Below are positions 47,862 through 59,721 of a DNA stretch of 64,000 bases, piece after piece (the first letter of the stretch is position 1; the number at the start of each line of letters is the position of its first letter). The DNA comes from Cololabis saira. Taxonomy: Eukaryota > Chordata > Actinopteri > Beloniformes > Belonidae. The position numbers were made by a program, and so were the translations under genes. Where the stretch lies: contig NC_084587.1 of assembly GCF_033807715.1 (NCBI RefSeq), positions 13,559,017 through 13,623,016 on the forward strand, in the 5' to 3' direction. A model generated the notes under the pieces. It saw only the letters and a program-made list of their open reading frames with translations. It was not told the DNA's origin and searched no databases.

Positions 47862-47999
47862 TTACATATGAATACGCATGCTGCTGACCTTCTGCAGCTC
47901 CTCTCTCAGCCAGGAGGGAAGGGGTTGTCCGAGGCGATGCAGCAGCTTTGACAGCTCCACATTGTGGTCCCTGTAGTATCTGGAGAGATATGCGCGTGC
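47862..47999 (-). CDS. ndst3: ndst3 last exon
   Basis: Minus strand reads [19 protein letters not shown], then [19 protein letters not shown] and SSMRIHM before TAA at 47862-47864. Family proteins commonly stop soon after LQKV, so the last seven residues are atypical. AAG-GTCAGC at the LQK-V junction could instead be a donor to a further short exon. Acceptor CTCTTCAG. Confidence 0.85.
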   Translation of the reverse strand, partial: ARAYLSRYYRDHNVELSKLLHRLGQPLPSWLREELQKVSSMRIHM

Positions 48000-50900
48000 C
48001 TGAAGAGCGGCGGGGAGAAATAGATGAAGGAGTCACGCAAAAAATAAAAAAATAAATGAAAAGACAGGTGGGGGAATTAAGAGAGATGGAGAAAAGGGAG
48101 GCCGGAAGAAGAATGTGAATCGGTTAACCAGAAGTTGGAGATGAAAAAGTAGCGAGAAAAATATGAATTTGAAAGGAGACAAACAAAATTGAGACGGATT
48201 AATGATGTGCCACGATCTTAAAAATCAGCCTAATTTTTTTCAATAAGGATCCAGGGCCGCTGAGGGGCTGGGTGGTATGAACAGAGCAGAGAAATGAGAT
48301 ATTAGGAAGGGGAGAAGAAGGACATGAAAAATACATGAGATCATCTCTTCCCCTCTCTTGTCTCTCATCCCTGCTGTTCCCTCCATCGCCTCCCTCCTCT
48401 TCTGGCCTCTCCTTCTGTCTCCTCGCTGAAAACTCAAGTACATTTTAATTGCAGGTGACTCCGGCGCGCTGCCATTAGCCGTGTGTGAGCACACATGTGG
48501 AGACCGATTGTGTCTATGAGTTTGTCTTCATGCGGGGAGCAACGTGTGATTCATCTGCAGGTCTGGTCTCTCCTCCGCAGAGCCGCGTCAAAGATGAATG
48601 GATTTAGGCTTTTTTCCCTCTATAATTCTCCTCACCCTCCATCTTTATCCGGCCCATTCTCTCTCACACAGGTGTTAGACCCCGTGGGACCCTTTTGCCT
48701 CAATAATGGAGAAGGGGGAAAAAAAAACAGTTCAAATGAAATATATTTACCTCTGGCTCCATTGGAGGGTACTTCCTTCCTTTGCTTTTTCCCAGACATT
48801 TTGTCTTTCCTCCCTCAAGGAGCTGGCACCAGAAGCCCTTCTGCGGGTCAAAGCTGAGGGAGGAGAAGAGTAGAAAAAAAGAGACATTGAAGAAAGGAGG
48901 GAAGAATAAGGAAGTCATTTTGTGTGGAAAAGTGGCGGAGCGCAAGACAAAAGTAAAAGGAGAAGCCTTCACTGAAGATTAGGGATGGGCGGTATGGACT
49001 AAAAAATGTATCACGATAATTTCTGGCATTTATCCTGATAACGATAAAAATGACGATAAAAAAAATACCAATTCAACTCCACCTTTGTAACTATAAATCT
49101 ATAACCACATTCAGTCTTTGGAGCCCCCAAAACACTGCTCTAAAACAATACTATATACTAATAAACTACACCAATTAAATTGAATTAATAAAAAACAATT
49201 AAATGAGTCCACCTGTACTGCAAAACTGTAATGACTCAGATCCGCCATGTTTGTTACACAAAAACCTCATCAACTGGATTCTTTCCTGCCTGCCTGCCTG
49301 CCTTCCTTCCTTCCTTCCTTCCTTCCTTCCTTCCTTCCTTCCTTCCTTCCTTCCTTCCTTCCTTCCTTCCTGCCTTCCTGCCTTCCTTCCTTCCTTCCTT
49401 CCTTCCTTCCTTCCTTCCTTCCTTCCTTCCTTCCTTCCTTCCTTCCTTCCTTCCTTCCTTCACGTACGTTGTGCGTGGATTTAACGCAGAACCATAAATC
49501 AGATTTACACAAAAACGTCATCAACGGGAATTTATCGTTTTTACCGCGAGATGACAAATTCTTATCGTGGGGAATTTTTTTGACGGTTTATCATGAACGG
49601 TAAAATATCGCCCATTCCCACTGAAGATACTCAGCTAAAGTAATGTCTGTTGCAGACCTGACACTCCACAGACTCAGACATCACCAGATAAAATGAAAAA
49701 GTAGTTCTTTTTTCAATTTCCAACATTGGAAATTGGCCCATATAAAAATACCTGTGGATGCAATAAACAGTGGATCAACAACAGGCAACCAGCAATCACT
49801 CTGAGCCAAACGAGTGATAAACACTGAGATAGAAAGCGTCTGCACTGAGAGACGGTTTCTTATCAAACGCCCAGTGTGACCGGCTGAGCTGTGGTTTCAA
49901 TGGGAAGGGCTCCATTCTTCCAGAGGATCTGTAACAGCTGATGTCACACTGAAATCAATCTCTGTCACCAAGCCGGACCAACAACTAACGTTGAGTCACT
50001 AAGCTTCTAAGCTTAAGATTATCACCTGTTGCAGGTTGTTTTTGTCCCCAAGTAAAGTTCATGTTTTTTTTTTTTAAACCAGATAATCCTTTCTTACCCC
50101 TCACCTGATGACAGATGGCTGCGAGGGTGCTGTTGTGATTTGTGTATTTGTTTCGTAAAGCGAGTTTCCGCAAAAGGTAAATAAAGGATGCCTGATTGAT
50201 TAAATAAAGGATGACAGATTGAGCACGAAATAAAACACGCTAACCTCCAAAAGTGCATAAAAACGTAATCAAATTTGACCAGTAAAAAAGGCACATCATA
50301 TTCAGAGAAACCAGACAGAACTGTGACACTTTCAGCTTCACTTTATCTCCTCAGATATCACTCGATCTCTCTAAGATAAGGTAAATAACACTTTTATTTA
50401 TCCCACTTTTACAGCAGCGGCAAAGACGAATTACCAAAAATACCCAAAACAATGACACAATAGGCATATATAGGCATACAAAATAAACACACTGCATTTC
50501 TCTACTCCTGTAGTAGTACTAGTTCTGTTGTAGTATACTATGGATATAACACGTAAGAAGTTTATAGGTTGAAAAAGAAAGATTATTGCATAGTATGAGG
50601 AACATAAGTGAGTCAAGTAAAGACAGATATAAACCAAATGACTTAATCTATACAAAAATGGACAAAATGTACACAGGAAAATAATATTTATATAATAATT
50701 ATACATATTCAGTCAGATGAGGTAGTTGAATGACTGACTTTGATGACTATGTTGATCTTGCACCTCTCACTCCTTCTCAGTGCTGACTCACAGCATACAT
50801 ACAGATACAAAGCTATAGAAAAATCTATAGTTTTTTAGCTGTGCTCTATTATGAGCAGTAAATGCCGTGTCAAAAGCAGAGTAAACATCAAAATGCGGTG

Positions 50901-53900
50901 AAGCATTCCCCACATAATCAGCTGGATGCTTGTACGATCCCATAGTAACATCAGTTACTACAGTTGGGCCACTGATGAGTTCAGTCATGCTCGGAAAGAT
51001 CGTTTGTGAAGTTGGAGATTAAAAACAAAAGTAGTTAATAACCTGTAGTCAGCCACACTTTTTGTGTTATACACACATACACACAGGCATGCATGTATGC
51101 ATGCATACACACACACACACACACACGCACACACGCACAAAAGGAAAACTATGAAAAGCAAAGATGCTAGATTGGTATGTATGTTCTCACATGCACAGAT
51201 TGCTCGTCTGTGCTATCTAAAGTTACATTACCACCGGATTTTTCACAGATTAACTCGTAACACAATTATATTATGTACCAATAAAAATACATTTAAAAAA
51301 TCCATGATTATTTGAAGCATTACACATTAAATATGGAGCCAGCGGTTACATTTGTAGCCACAGGAGTATAATGCACTCTTTCACATACCCATCATGAACT
51401 GAGCGCAGCCTCATCACTGTCACTTGTGTAGACTGTTTATTCCACCTAAGCGTGCACTAGTGCATAACAATAGATGGAGCTATAAGGATGAAAAGTGATA
51501 CCTTCACGTTTAGGGTCCTAAGAGGGTTAATCTCACAAAATAAAAAAAGATAGTTGACGAAACAAAGCTGCATCTTCTGATCAGACCCAAAGTTAACTCT
51601 GGCATAAAGATGTTACATTTTTCCGACTTTTATATGAGCTAACGGACGCAGCAGAGGTTGGCCTTTTTGTCCAAATGTCACGCTTCCATCCAAGTAGCCT
51701 GAAGTCTGTTATGATTACACAAGCGCATGCAACGATGCATCGTAAAACAGAAGCAATCATTCACGTCGAATACATGCACAAATGGGTGTTAAAATGCAGC
51801 CAGTAAAAGTATAGCATTAGGAAAATATGTTCTCAAGTAATAATTCATCCTTCAGCATCCAGTTTTTACTGAGATGAAACCACATTTCTAGACAGAATGG
51901 TACAAAAAAATACAAAAATGAAAATGGTGTTTAAAAAAAAATGTAATTCCTCCATGTTATTCCCTTTATGGCACCTTAAGCATTCCTTGTAAATTCACTG
52001 GTGTTACTACATTTGTAAATAACTGCGCGTCATTGTTTCATGAATATATGCATTATGATATATGAAGGTCTTCATTTATGCATGTATATATGCAGCATAT
52101 ATGGATACTAGTTATGTTTAGTTTGATTGTTAAATCTATCAGTATTATGTGAAATCAGACATATTTTGCACCTTCAAGGTATTATAGAACCACAAAGTAG
52201 CTATGAAAACTATCATCACCAGCAATTGAGGGTACGCACACGATGAAAAGGCAAAATAATAACCGGATAAGAGGAAGAAAAAAGAGTGGAGATTAAAAAA
52301 ATAGTCCTAAGTATTCAGGATCTAATCTGTTGCTGCCATGTCAAAATAACTGATAAGAATATGAGACAGATTGAGCTTCTTTTTTTTTTTTTATAACTCA
52401 ATCTTCAAAAGCGCAAACACACGAGGGCACACAAAGCATCCTAATAGCTGTGTCAAAACGCATCTCTTTAACAGATGATTTGTATGCATGTTGGTTCGCC
52501 ATTCAAGGCAGGGGCAGTCGCTGTCCAAACTGCAGCCACGTATTCCGGAGATCCCTGTCTGGGGGTTTGAAGAATCGCAGGCTGATTGCATTCTAATGAG
52601 TGGTGCTCCACAAAATAAACAGTTTTCCACTCCTCCGAAACATAAAGGTCACGTGTAATATCGCTAATGAAAAACAGGCTGAAGGAGAGGATGAGGAAGC
52701 AAAGACTAAGTCCCCTGGGCCATTTGAAATCACGACAGACTTGGCTGTCGTGATCTAATATGTCATGTCATTTACTTTAGCTGGATTGCTTACCACACAT
52801 GTTATTTTGTATCAGCCAGTTAAACCACATGTTTCTTTACTCCAAAATAACTTGAAGTGTCAGAGCTTACCAGATTGTATCTTTGCTGTGTTAGAACCAA
52901 TTGAACAGTTTTAAAGATAGGAAGCTTTGCGCATAAAGTTGACTGAATTTAAATTATGAAATCAATAAAATAATTTTTTCGGTACATTTTCTATGTGGCT
53001 GCACCAAAATCGCCCAGATCAGACAGGGGGAATACTCAAAAAATGGATGAACACTAATATTCTTAAAGCCTTTTTTAAAACCTTTTCATGACAGTCATCA
53101 ACATGAGGTCACTGCTGTTGCAAAAAATGGAAAATAGGAGAATGCTGTTGTGTGAGATGATGTGCAGTACCTGCTACTCACCAGTAGATGTCGCTCTTCC
53201 CATTGATTTTAAAAACGGTTACAGGTTTTATGTGGAATAACATTTACACCACCATGTGCACCAGGTGAAACGTGTGAGAGACACTTACGTAAGGGCCTGC
53301 GAGTAGTTGATTGAAGGAGTGACGCCCAAGAATTTCTGTACTTCATCCATCACCGCTGCAGGGTCACTTCGTAGCTGATGGCCGTCTATGATCATCACCT
53401 ACACATGCATACATCCAGGGGTTAAATTGGCCGGAGGCTGTCCGGGGTTGGGCCCCGATGGGTAAGACAATGCTGCATCACAAGACACATCTAAAGCAAT
53501 TAATATTTCTCATGCTCTTTGGTTCTGAATGATTAAAACAATATTTTTGACAATTTAGACATCAAAACTCCTTCATGGTTCTTTTCCTGCGGTGGAAAGA
53601 CCAGATAAGAGCTCTATCCGGCTATCACAGCTCTGATTGAAACTCTGATCAATATTCTACAGCACTGTTAATTTAAAAAAAATCTTTTTGTGCTGTTTTC
53701 TGAGTTTGTCAGAGACGGAAGATGTCAGCTTTAGTCAGTATGCAGTGATGAGAGGAAAGGTGATGGCAAGGTATGTACGATGAAGTCCGTTTCTGATTCA
53801 AGTGATGGAAAAATAACCAATCCAATTTTTAAAAATGTCAGTAATTTCATATTTAAACTTAATACTGTAGGTGTAAATCCAGTTAATGCACCTGTTGGTT

Positions 53901-56900
53901 GATGGTGTTGAGGTAATCCTGCTAAATGTTATATTTATATAAAAAAGCACAATTGGGCAAACAGTGTATATGAAATATAGGTTATTAAACTCGATTTTTA
54001 AAAAGTTCTGGTTTAAGTTATTGAGCTTTGTACTTACAATAAAGAGCATTTTTGATATAACAACATAAATGTTTAAAAACCCTTCTTCATCACCCACCCC
54101 TCCACAAAAATATCATGTGAGTTTGTTTGTAATTGCATTGTGGGATAGTTCCGATGTGTGCGTGTCTGCATGTGTAGAGCATGTATCTGCAACGCTGCCT
54201 ACCTGATTAGCAGGATAGTATGTCAGCCATCTCTCCAGGTGGGTAGCGTACAGGCCGGGGATGAGACAGCGGTTCTGCAAGGAGCGCAGCTCTGGAGGCG
54301 CTTCCTTTCTTGCGCTGATGACATCATAAAAGGTATACTGCAGGGCGGCTTGGTCTTCGTGAGCTCTTTGATGCTGGAAAAGGCAACCATTGCTTCAAAA
54401 CACTTACTCAGGACTTGTTTTATTCTGGAAAATTACACGAAATCTACGCAGGCAGGATGCTGAAATTATGACTCAATCAATCAAAGAGGCTTAAACATGA
54501 GAAAATAGTGTGAATTACCTACATTAAGATGTATAGATGTGTAATCAGTGTCATTAACTCTCCGTTAATAAGCGACTTCAAGTATTATTTTCATATAAAA
54601 TCAGGTTCTGTTGGCCCCTGCTGGTTTAGTTCTTTGTCTTTTCTTTTTCTAGGTTCCACCTGATTGGTGTTCCTGGGTGTCTGGTGCTGGCGTTGGATTG
54701 GCGGAGACGGGATGGCCCACAGTTTAAATATCTGGCGTCCCCTCTCCCTGACAGCAGCGGCATCTCCGTTATCTCAAACGTCATAGTTGTAGACTTCGTG
54801 TAATTGAGGGAAGCGTAGGGGTGAACTGCCTGTTCTTTTGCTGATGTGTTTTATCCTGTTTATTTTAGTTCAGGGAGTTCAGGGAAGTCACTGTCTTTAT
54901 TTTTGCACTTAGTCTTGACAGGTAAAGTAGGACTGGGTTTAAAGGCAGGAAATGTGTCTGTTATCTTGGCTTAGTTCACCCTGACGATTATTTTACTTTA
55001 CTGTCTTCTAATTTGACATTTGTAAATATCCTAATAAATCAGTTCCATATTTAAGCTGCGCACAACCTTTTCTGCGGGTTGTGGATCGGGAGATGAGTGG
55101 TGGTGTCTCATAACCAGAGGTGTCAAGTAACGAAGTACAAATACTTCGTTACCTTACTTAAGTAGAAATTTTGGTTATCTATACTTCACTGGAGTAATTA
55201 TTTTTCAGACGACTTTTTACTTTTACTCCTTACATTTCCACACAATTATCTGTACTTTTGACTCCTTACATTTTAAAAACAGCCTCGTTACTCTATTTCA
55301 TTTCGGCCTTTAAAAAAAAACGATCCAGTTAAATTGCTCCATCCGGATAGAGTGAATTTGGTTGTGGTTGTTTCAGATGTTCTTGTCCAGTTTTGTTCTT
55401 ACATCCGTCGCCCTCAGATTCCTGCAACTAAACTTGGATGTACATTCCAATAAAGGTTAGGATAAATGATAACATGCCTCTGAAGTTTGACTTTTTGCAC
55501 CATTACAATACTTAAAGGCAACTAGTCATCATATCTCCTGCTCTCTGAAACACATGTTAATGCTCAATAGTACACATATATGGTTCTTTAATATATTTGC
55601 ATTATACTAAGATGTATTCATTTTCAATGGCTTTTGTCCTTAATGGCTTTTTCCCCCTTACATTACTTTCAGAGGTGGACAGAGTACTCGACCCCAGTAC
55701 TTGAGTAAGAGTACAAATACTACTGGTCAAAATTTACTCCGTTACAAGTAAAAGTAGCTCAGTCAAAATATTACTCGAGTAAGAGTAGAAAAGTACTTGC
55801 TTTTAAAGGTACTTAAGTATCCAAAAGTAAATGCTTTTAAATTTACTTTAAGTAAAAGTAAGAGTAAGAGTAAGAGAACATTTCTTATTTTCCACATCAG
55901 TAAATTACTATATTTTTCTCAAACATTGAGTTAAGATACAGCCAAGGATTTTGTGAAAGTCCCTGCTTCGAGTCCGGCTCATTATCAGACTCAGACGACT
56001 CAGCGGATTGTCTTTCTTCTCCTGACGCATTTTTGCGGCTATGTCTTGACTTGTTGCGGCTCTGTCTTGACTTGTTGACTCTGTCTTGACAAACGCAGGC
56101 TACTTTGGCGGTATCGTTTTGAGGAGGCTTGACGTATTTCTGCTTTACGTACATCCCAGTGGAGAGCGTGCACTGTGATAGGTCTCCTCCTTTGACAAAA
56201 ACAGCTTGTGTCCAATAGGATTTTAGGGAAGAAGAAAAAAGAGCAGACCTGAAAGTAACGAGTACTTTTCAGCCTTCCTAGAAATTTACTTGAGTAAAAG
56301 TAAAAATATTTGTCTTGGAAATGTATTCAAGTAAGAGTAATAAGTAACAAAGAAATCTAATACTCAAGTAAAGTACAAATCCTCTGGATATGTACTTAAG
56401 TACAGTACTCAAGTAAATTTACTCCGTTACTGTCCACCACTGATTACTTTTACTTTTATACTTTAAGTAGTTTTGAAACCAGTACTTTTATACTTTTACT
56501 TGAGTAAAAAACTTGAGTTGATACTTCAACTTCTACAGGAGTATTTTTAAACTCTAGTATCTATACTTCTACCTGAGTAATGAATGTGAATACTTTTGAC
56601 ACCTCTGCTCATAACTACTAGAGAGGGTTAAAAATAAAACAGGAGCAGTAAGAGGCCTCTAACGTGTTCTCGGTGCCTACCTGGTACCAGCTGTAGGCCC
56701 TGTCAGACGGGTTGATGAGCAGGGTGATGATCTTGGCCTTGGGCAGCAGGGCAGCAGCTCGCCGTGGGGTCTCCTCCGAGGGGAAATAGTTGGCGCTCTT
56801 CTCAAACAGGAAATCCGTGCTAACATTGGAGGGAACAGGGAAGAACTCCATGTACCTGAGGCGAAACAAACAACACACTCAAGACGCTTACCTCATGCTC

Positions 56901-57559
56901 AGACATCTATAACTACACTACTTTCACAGCCGCCTGGGGCCGACACGGCAACAGCTTCTCACTTTTGTTTTTTTTTCAAAGTCAGGGACTTAATCTGTGC
57001 ATCTGTGAACCCAGCACAAAATTGATGAGAGAGTTTAGAGTGTTTAATGGGAGATTTTTCAGATTCAAGTATTTATGGATGACTTTGGAGAATGCACCAG
57101 CTGCGTCTCTGTCATCTAAGTCACCCATTTATGGGTCAATTTAGGCAGCCATATGTCTGTTGGCGTACACTTCCTGGCTTAAACGATCATTTTTCGAGGA
57201 TGTTGTTCCCCCACTTTAAACAGCTTAAGGTAGCACTGAAATCCGTGAGACGGCCTGTGACAAGCTCGCAAAAATTAAAACAGGGTTGTTTTTTATCGTT
57301 CCGTTCACCTTAGGCACTGGGGAACAGGAGACAGAGTAAAAGATGGGGTAAGTCAGTGTGTGCTTGCGTGCGTTATCACCAGTCGATTCCTTTGTGGTAG
57401 TTGTTGGTATTGAAGAACTGGACCTCCTCATAAGTCTTTGGACTGGGGAAGTTACTGGATATGGAGGGATGCATGAGCAGGAAGAGATAAAGTGCTGTCG
57501 TTCCTGGAAGAAAGGGCATTATTCATTACCGGCTCGTTAATTCAGTTCAGCAGAGAGTA

Positions 57560-57590
<31 letters not shown>

Positions 57591-59721
57591 CCTAAGTAAG
57601 CATACATCAGGGTGTGTGCTCCAGTGTGTGTGATAGCTGTCATCCACTGATCCATACTGGATGATCTTCCCCTTTGCTGATTTATATGTTGCTGAAAATT
57701 CAAAGTATGTGAGTGTTTTGGTTTTTTTTTTTCTCCTGAGTTATTGCATGTCTCTCATCCAATAATTCAAATCTGACACCAATCCACAGTGGACCGTGGT
57801 CCTGCTCTCCTGCTCACCGTCAGCAGCTCACCCTGCTCCTTCTAAACTTCTTTTTCTGACAGACCCTCTAATAAAATGAGGATTTATAGTAATCTAATTG
57901 TAGTTGGGTTGCTAATGTTGCTATAATGACCTCTCCTCCCATTTGGGGAGATTATCATCCAGTTAATTAGCGCTTTTATTGGACCTTCTCACCTCTTACC
58001 CAAAACGCCAGCAATTAGACCTCCAGAAGTCACATGGAGGCAAATACTCCAAGCTCAAGGAACGTATACGCATTTTTAATAGTCTCCTCTTTTTCCAGTC
58101 TCTTTGATGGAGTAAAAGGGAGAAAAAAAAAAGAATAAAAAGACATTGCTATCGCGGCGCTGTATCTTTACGCTTTTAAAGCAGAGAGCATGTGGGAGGA
58201 AGAAAGGAAGGAAGCGCCTCCTCCTTTGTCTCCCTCTGACAGGGTAAAGAAGCGAGGGGGATTACATGGAAACACTCTGATCTCCACACCTGTGCACACA
58301 GAGGTGGTCCCCGTGTTCCCTGTGCATGACTGAATGCATGTGTGTGCGTGTAGCTCACCTGTTTTCTGTGGCCCCACAACCATGAATTTAGGCAGCCTGT
58401 CGCAGGTTTTCTCTTTAGACCAGATGTCTTTATGTCGTTTGTCATCACATGGGTTCTACAAAAGGTACAAAAGAAAGTTTTAAGCAATCATGTACCTGGA
58501 GGAAAACAAACATGTCCATAAATCTATGATAAGGAGGATTTTCTAGATCAGGGTTCGGCAACCCAAAATGTTGAAAGAGCCATATTGGACCAAAAACACA
58601 AAAAACAAATATGTCTGGAGCCGCAAAAAATGAGAAGTCTTGTATCAGCCTTAGAATGAAGGCAACACATGCTGCATGTTTCTATATTAGTTATAACTGG
58701 GGGAAGATTTTATATTTCATTATGCACTTCGAGAAAAAAGGTGAAATGTCGAGGAAAAAGTAAAAATTTCGAGATTAATGTTGAAGTACAATTTCGAGAA
58801 AAAAGTCGAAATTTCGAGAAAAAAGTCGAAATTTCGAGAAAAAAGGCGAAATGTCGAGAAAAAAGTTGAAATGTTGAGAAAAAAGTTGAAATGTGAAGAA
58901 AAAAGTCGAAATGTCGAGAAAAAAGTTGAAATGTCGAGATTAAAAAGGAAAGGAAAAGGGAAGAAAAAAAGAGAAAAAAGAAAAAAAGGAAAAAAGAAGA
59001 AAAAACAGAGAAAAAAGGAAAAAAAGAAGAAAAAGAGAGTAAAAAAGGGAAAAAAAAGAAAAAAAGAAGAAAAAAAAGAGTAAAAAAGGAAGAAAAAAAG
59101 CAAAAAAGCAAAAAAAACATTTTTGAAAAAGCTCCAGGAGCCACTAGGGCGGCGCTAAAGAGCCGCATGTGGCTTTGGAGCCGCGGGTTGCCGACCCCCG
59201 TTCTAGATGAATGAAGTTGTATTTTTTTAGGTGTTCAAACTTTTTCTAAGCCAGAATTAGTTTCATATTCAAAAGTAAAATTCATCAATCAATATCAAAA
59301 GATGATTTTTTTAAATCACTTTATATCTGAGCTGCCATTGCTTTTATTATCTTCTTACTTATACGAGAATTAAACCATCATTTCAATTTCTGATGATCTG
59401 TGCACCAGGGCACAGATTTTTCCTCCTACATCATGAGAATATCTTATAACTCACAAAAGCGCAGTAAAAAAAACCCTGTTATGATCAGAAAGGCTCCCAC
59501 AAGCCCATACACGTAGGCATGTACCCCTGCAAACACACCTGCCAGAGTGGATTCCTTTGTTCAGGAAAAAGCTGAAAGTACTTGTGTGCCAGCTGGAGAG
59601 GTGGGAGCGTGTGGAGTTTCAGGTTTGTCCATGAGCGAAGGAAGGAGGCCAAGTGGACAAACGTGTAAAGACCCAGTCGATCGTTGCCATAGTTAGACAA
59701 GTGAGTCATGAATATACTTAT
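47862..59721 (-). CDS. ndst3: Heparan sulfate N-deacetylase/N-sulfotransferase, C-terminal half (3' part of gene)
   Basis: Golgi type II membrane enzyme that removes acetyl from GlcNAc in heparan chains and sulfates the freed amine using PAPS. Minus-strand exons in order: 59721-59539, 58455-58359, 57503-57380, 56855-56681, 54373-54203, 53398-53289, 48853-48751, 47999-47862. They sum to 1101 nt (366 aa plus TAA), against about 870-880 aa for the family, so roughly the first 500 residues lie beyond base 64000. Phases agree at all seven junctions and all have GT-AG ends. Visible marks: end of the deacetylase half ([17 protein letters not shown]), PAPS 5'-phosphosulfate loop [13 protein letters not shown] (Lys 92 of this fragment), 3'-phosphate site [14 protein letters not shown], and the two-cysteine loop [14 protein letters not shown] favour ndst3 over ndst1, 2 or 4 because of the convergent prss12 neighbour. 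The C-terminus ends [11 protein letters not shown] and may be extended by a missed donor. Confidence 0.9.
48000..48750 (-). other. ndst3: ndst3 last intron (751 bp)
   Basis: Purine/pyrimidine-rich with no recognised repeat or ORF. Confidence 0.6.
48751..48853 (-). CDS. ndst3: ndst3 penultimate exon: two-cysteine loop
   Basis: Minus strand reads [19 protein letters not shown], then [15 protein letters not shown]. The two cysteines form the conserved disulfide loop of the NDST sulfotransferase domain. Acceptor CCCTCAG, donor GTAAAT, phase 2 in and 0 out. Confidence 0.93.
48980..49620. mobile_element. hAT element family C, copy 2 (inverted relative to copy 1)
   Basis: Ends TAGGGATGGGCGGTATGGAC and AATATCGCCCATTCCCA with the exact 8-bp duplication CTGAAGAT (48972-48979, 49621-49628). 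It contains a CCTT microsatellite and a GCAGAACCATAAATCAG fragment of the short MITE family. Confidence 0.9.
49283..49461 (+). repeat. CCTG/CCTT microsatellite
   Basis: A few CCTG units, then CCTT with two CCTG interruptions; pyrimidine-only strand. Lies inside the family C hAT element. Confidence 0.95.
53289..53398 (-). CDS. ndst3: ndst3 exon: sulfotransferase core
   Basis: Minus strand reads [20 protein letters not shown], then [17 protein letters not shown]. This is the standard 'D-G-x-L-R-x-x-P-x-x-V-M' sulfotransferase segment. Acceptor GTGTAG, donor GTAAGT, phase 0 in and 2 out. Confidence 0.93.
53399..54202 (-). other. ndst3: ndst3 intron (804 bp)
   Basis: AT-rich, no repeat family or conserved ORF; the 99-codon minus ORF at 53798-54097 is AT-driven. 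Confidence 0.6.
54203..54373 (-). CDS. ndst3: ndst3 exon: sulfotransferase core
   Basis: Minus strand reads [20 protein letters not shown], then [20 protein letters not shown] and LTYYPANQ, matching the helix-rich substrate-binding region of NDST sulfotransferases. Exactly 57 codons, phase 0 at both ends. Acceptor TTCCAG, donor GTAGGC. Confidence 0.93.
54610..55106 (+). mobile_element. Possible solo LTR fragment
   Basis: Starts near TGTTGGCCCCTGCTGG and has a TATA-like TTTAAATATCTGG (54723-54735) and later CCTAATAAATCAG (AATAAA), an order like promoter plus poly(A) signal in an LTR. No second LTR, primer-binding site or coding region. The call is speculative. Confidence 0.2.
55115..56607. 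mobile_element. hAT element family A, copy 3, interrupted
   Basis: Ends CAGAGGTGTCAAGTAACG and TTTGACACCTCTG with the exact 8-bp duplication CTCATAAC (55107-55114, 56608-56615). Without the inner element it is about 710 bp, the same as copies 1 and 2. Its end is 66 bp from the nearest ndst3 donor site. Confidence 0.9.
55670..56442. mobile_element. hAT element family D nested in family A
   Basis: Ends CAGAGGTGGACAGAGTACTC and CCGTTACTGTCCACCACTG with the exact 8-bp duplication ATTACTTT (55662-55669, 56443-56450). Internal AAGTAAAAGTA units. The minus ORF 55897-56154 has no recognisable domain. Confidence 0.9.
56681..56855 (-). CDS. ndst3: ndst3 exon: sulfotransferase core, 3'-phosphate site
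   Basis: Minus strand reads [20 protein letters not shown], then [20 protein letters not shown] and [14 protein letters not shown]. The [12 protein letters not shown] block is the PAPS 3'-phosphate-binding signature. Acceptor CGCCTCAG, donor GTAGGC, phase 2 in and 0 out. Confidence 0.94.
56856..57379 (-). other. ndst3: ndst3 intron (524 bp)
   Basis: No repeat or ORF recognised. Confidence 0.6.
57380..57503 (-). CDS. ndst3: ndst3 exon: sulfotransferase core
   Basis: Minus strand reads [19 protein letters not shown], then [20 protein letters not shown] and DW. It completes the PAPS loop begun in the previous exon. Acceptor CTTCCAG, donor GTGATA, phase 1 in and phase 2 out. Confidence 0.93.
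57504..58358 (-). other. ndst3: ndst3 intron (855 bp)
   Basis: Contains a GT repeat (57565-57590), read as CA in the transcript, about 60 nt before the acceptor of the 57380-57503 exon. Otherwise featureless. Confidence 0.65.
58359..58455 (-). CDS. ndst3: ndst3 exon: start of sulfotransferase domain, PAPS loop
   Basis: Minus strand reads [18 protein letters not shown], then [15 protein letters not shown]. The QKTG lysine is the family's essential PAPS-contacting residue. Acceptor TTTGTAG, donor GTGAGC inside the glycine codon (phase 1). A hAT element ends 94 bp upstream in transcript direction. Confidence 0.93.
58456..59538 (-). other. ndst3: ndst3 intron (1.08 kb)
   Basis: More than half is the family B hAT copy 58549-59200. 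The remainder is unremarkable. Confidence 0.75.
58549..59200 (-). mobile_element. hAT element family B, copy 3
   Basis: Left end CAGGGTTCGGCAACCC, right end GGGTTGCCGACCCCCG, exact 8-bp duplication TTCTAGAT (58541-58548, 59201-59208). Contains about ten TCGAGAAAAAAGTCGAAAT minisatellite units and an A/G-rich stretch. Confidence 0.92.
59539..59721 (-). CDS. ndst3: ndst3 exon: end of deacetylase domain
   Basis: Minus strand reads [19 protein letters not shown], then [20 protein letters not shown] and [16 protein letters not shown]. Highly conserved family block before the sulfotransferase domain. Acceptor CTCCAG, donor GTGTGT, phase 0 at both ends, 61 codons. Upstream exons of the gene are not in the window. 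Confidence 0.92.

Larger units (their letters stand above)
48854..53288 (-). other. ndst3: ndst3 intron (4.4 kb)
   Basis: Contains the family C hAT copy 48980-49620 with a CCTT repeat and a short CA-rich patch (51065-51140). 50380-50430 (ACTTTTATTTATCCCAC) faintly resembles the ATTAG-tailed LINE. The rest shows nothing recognisable. Confidence 0.7.
54374..56680 (-). other. ndst3: ndst3 intron (2.3 kb)
   Basis: Mostly the family A hAT (55115-56607) with family D nested inside. 54600-55106 is a possible LTR-like fragment. Confidence 0.75.

Noticed and set aside
55897..56154. 85-codon minus ORF as a host gene exon
   Set aside because: It lies wholly inside the family D hAT element; any coding value would belong to the transposon, and no transposase motif is seen.
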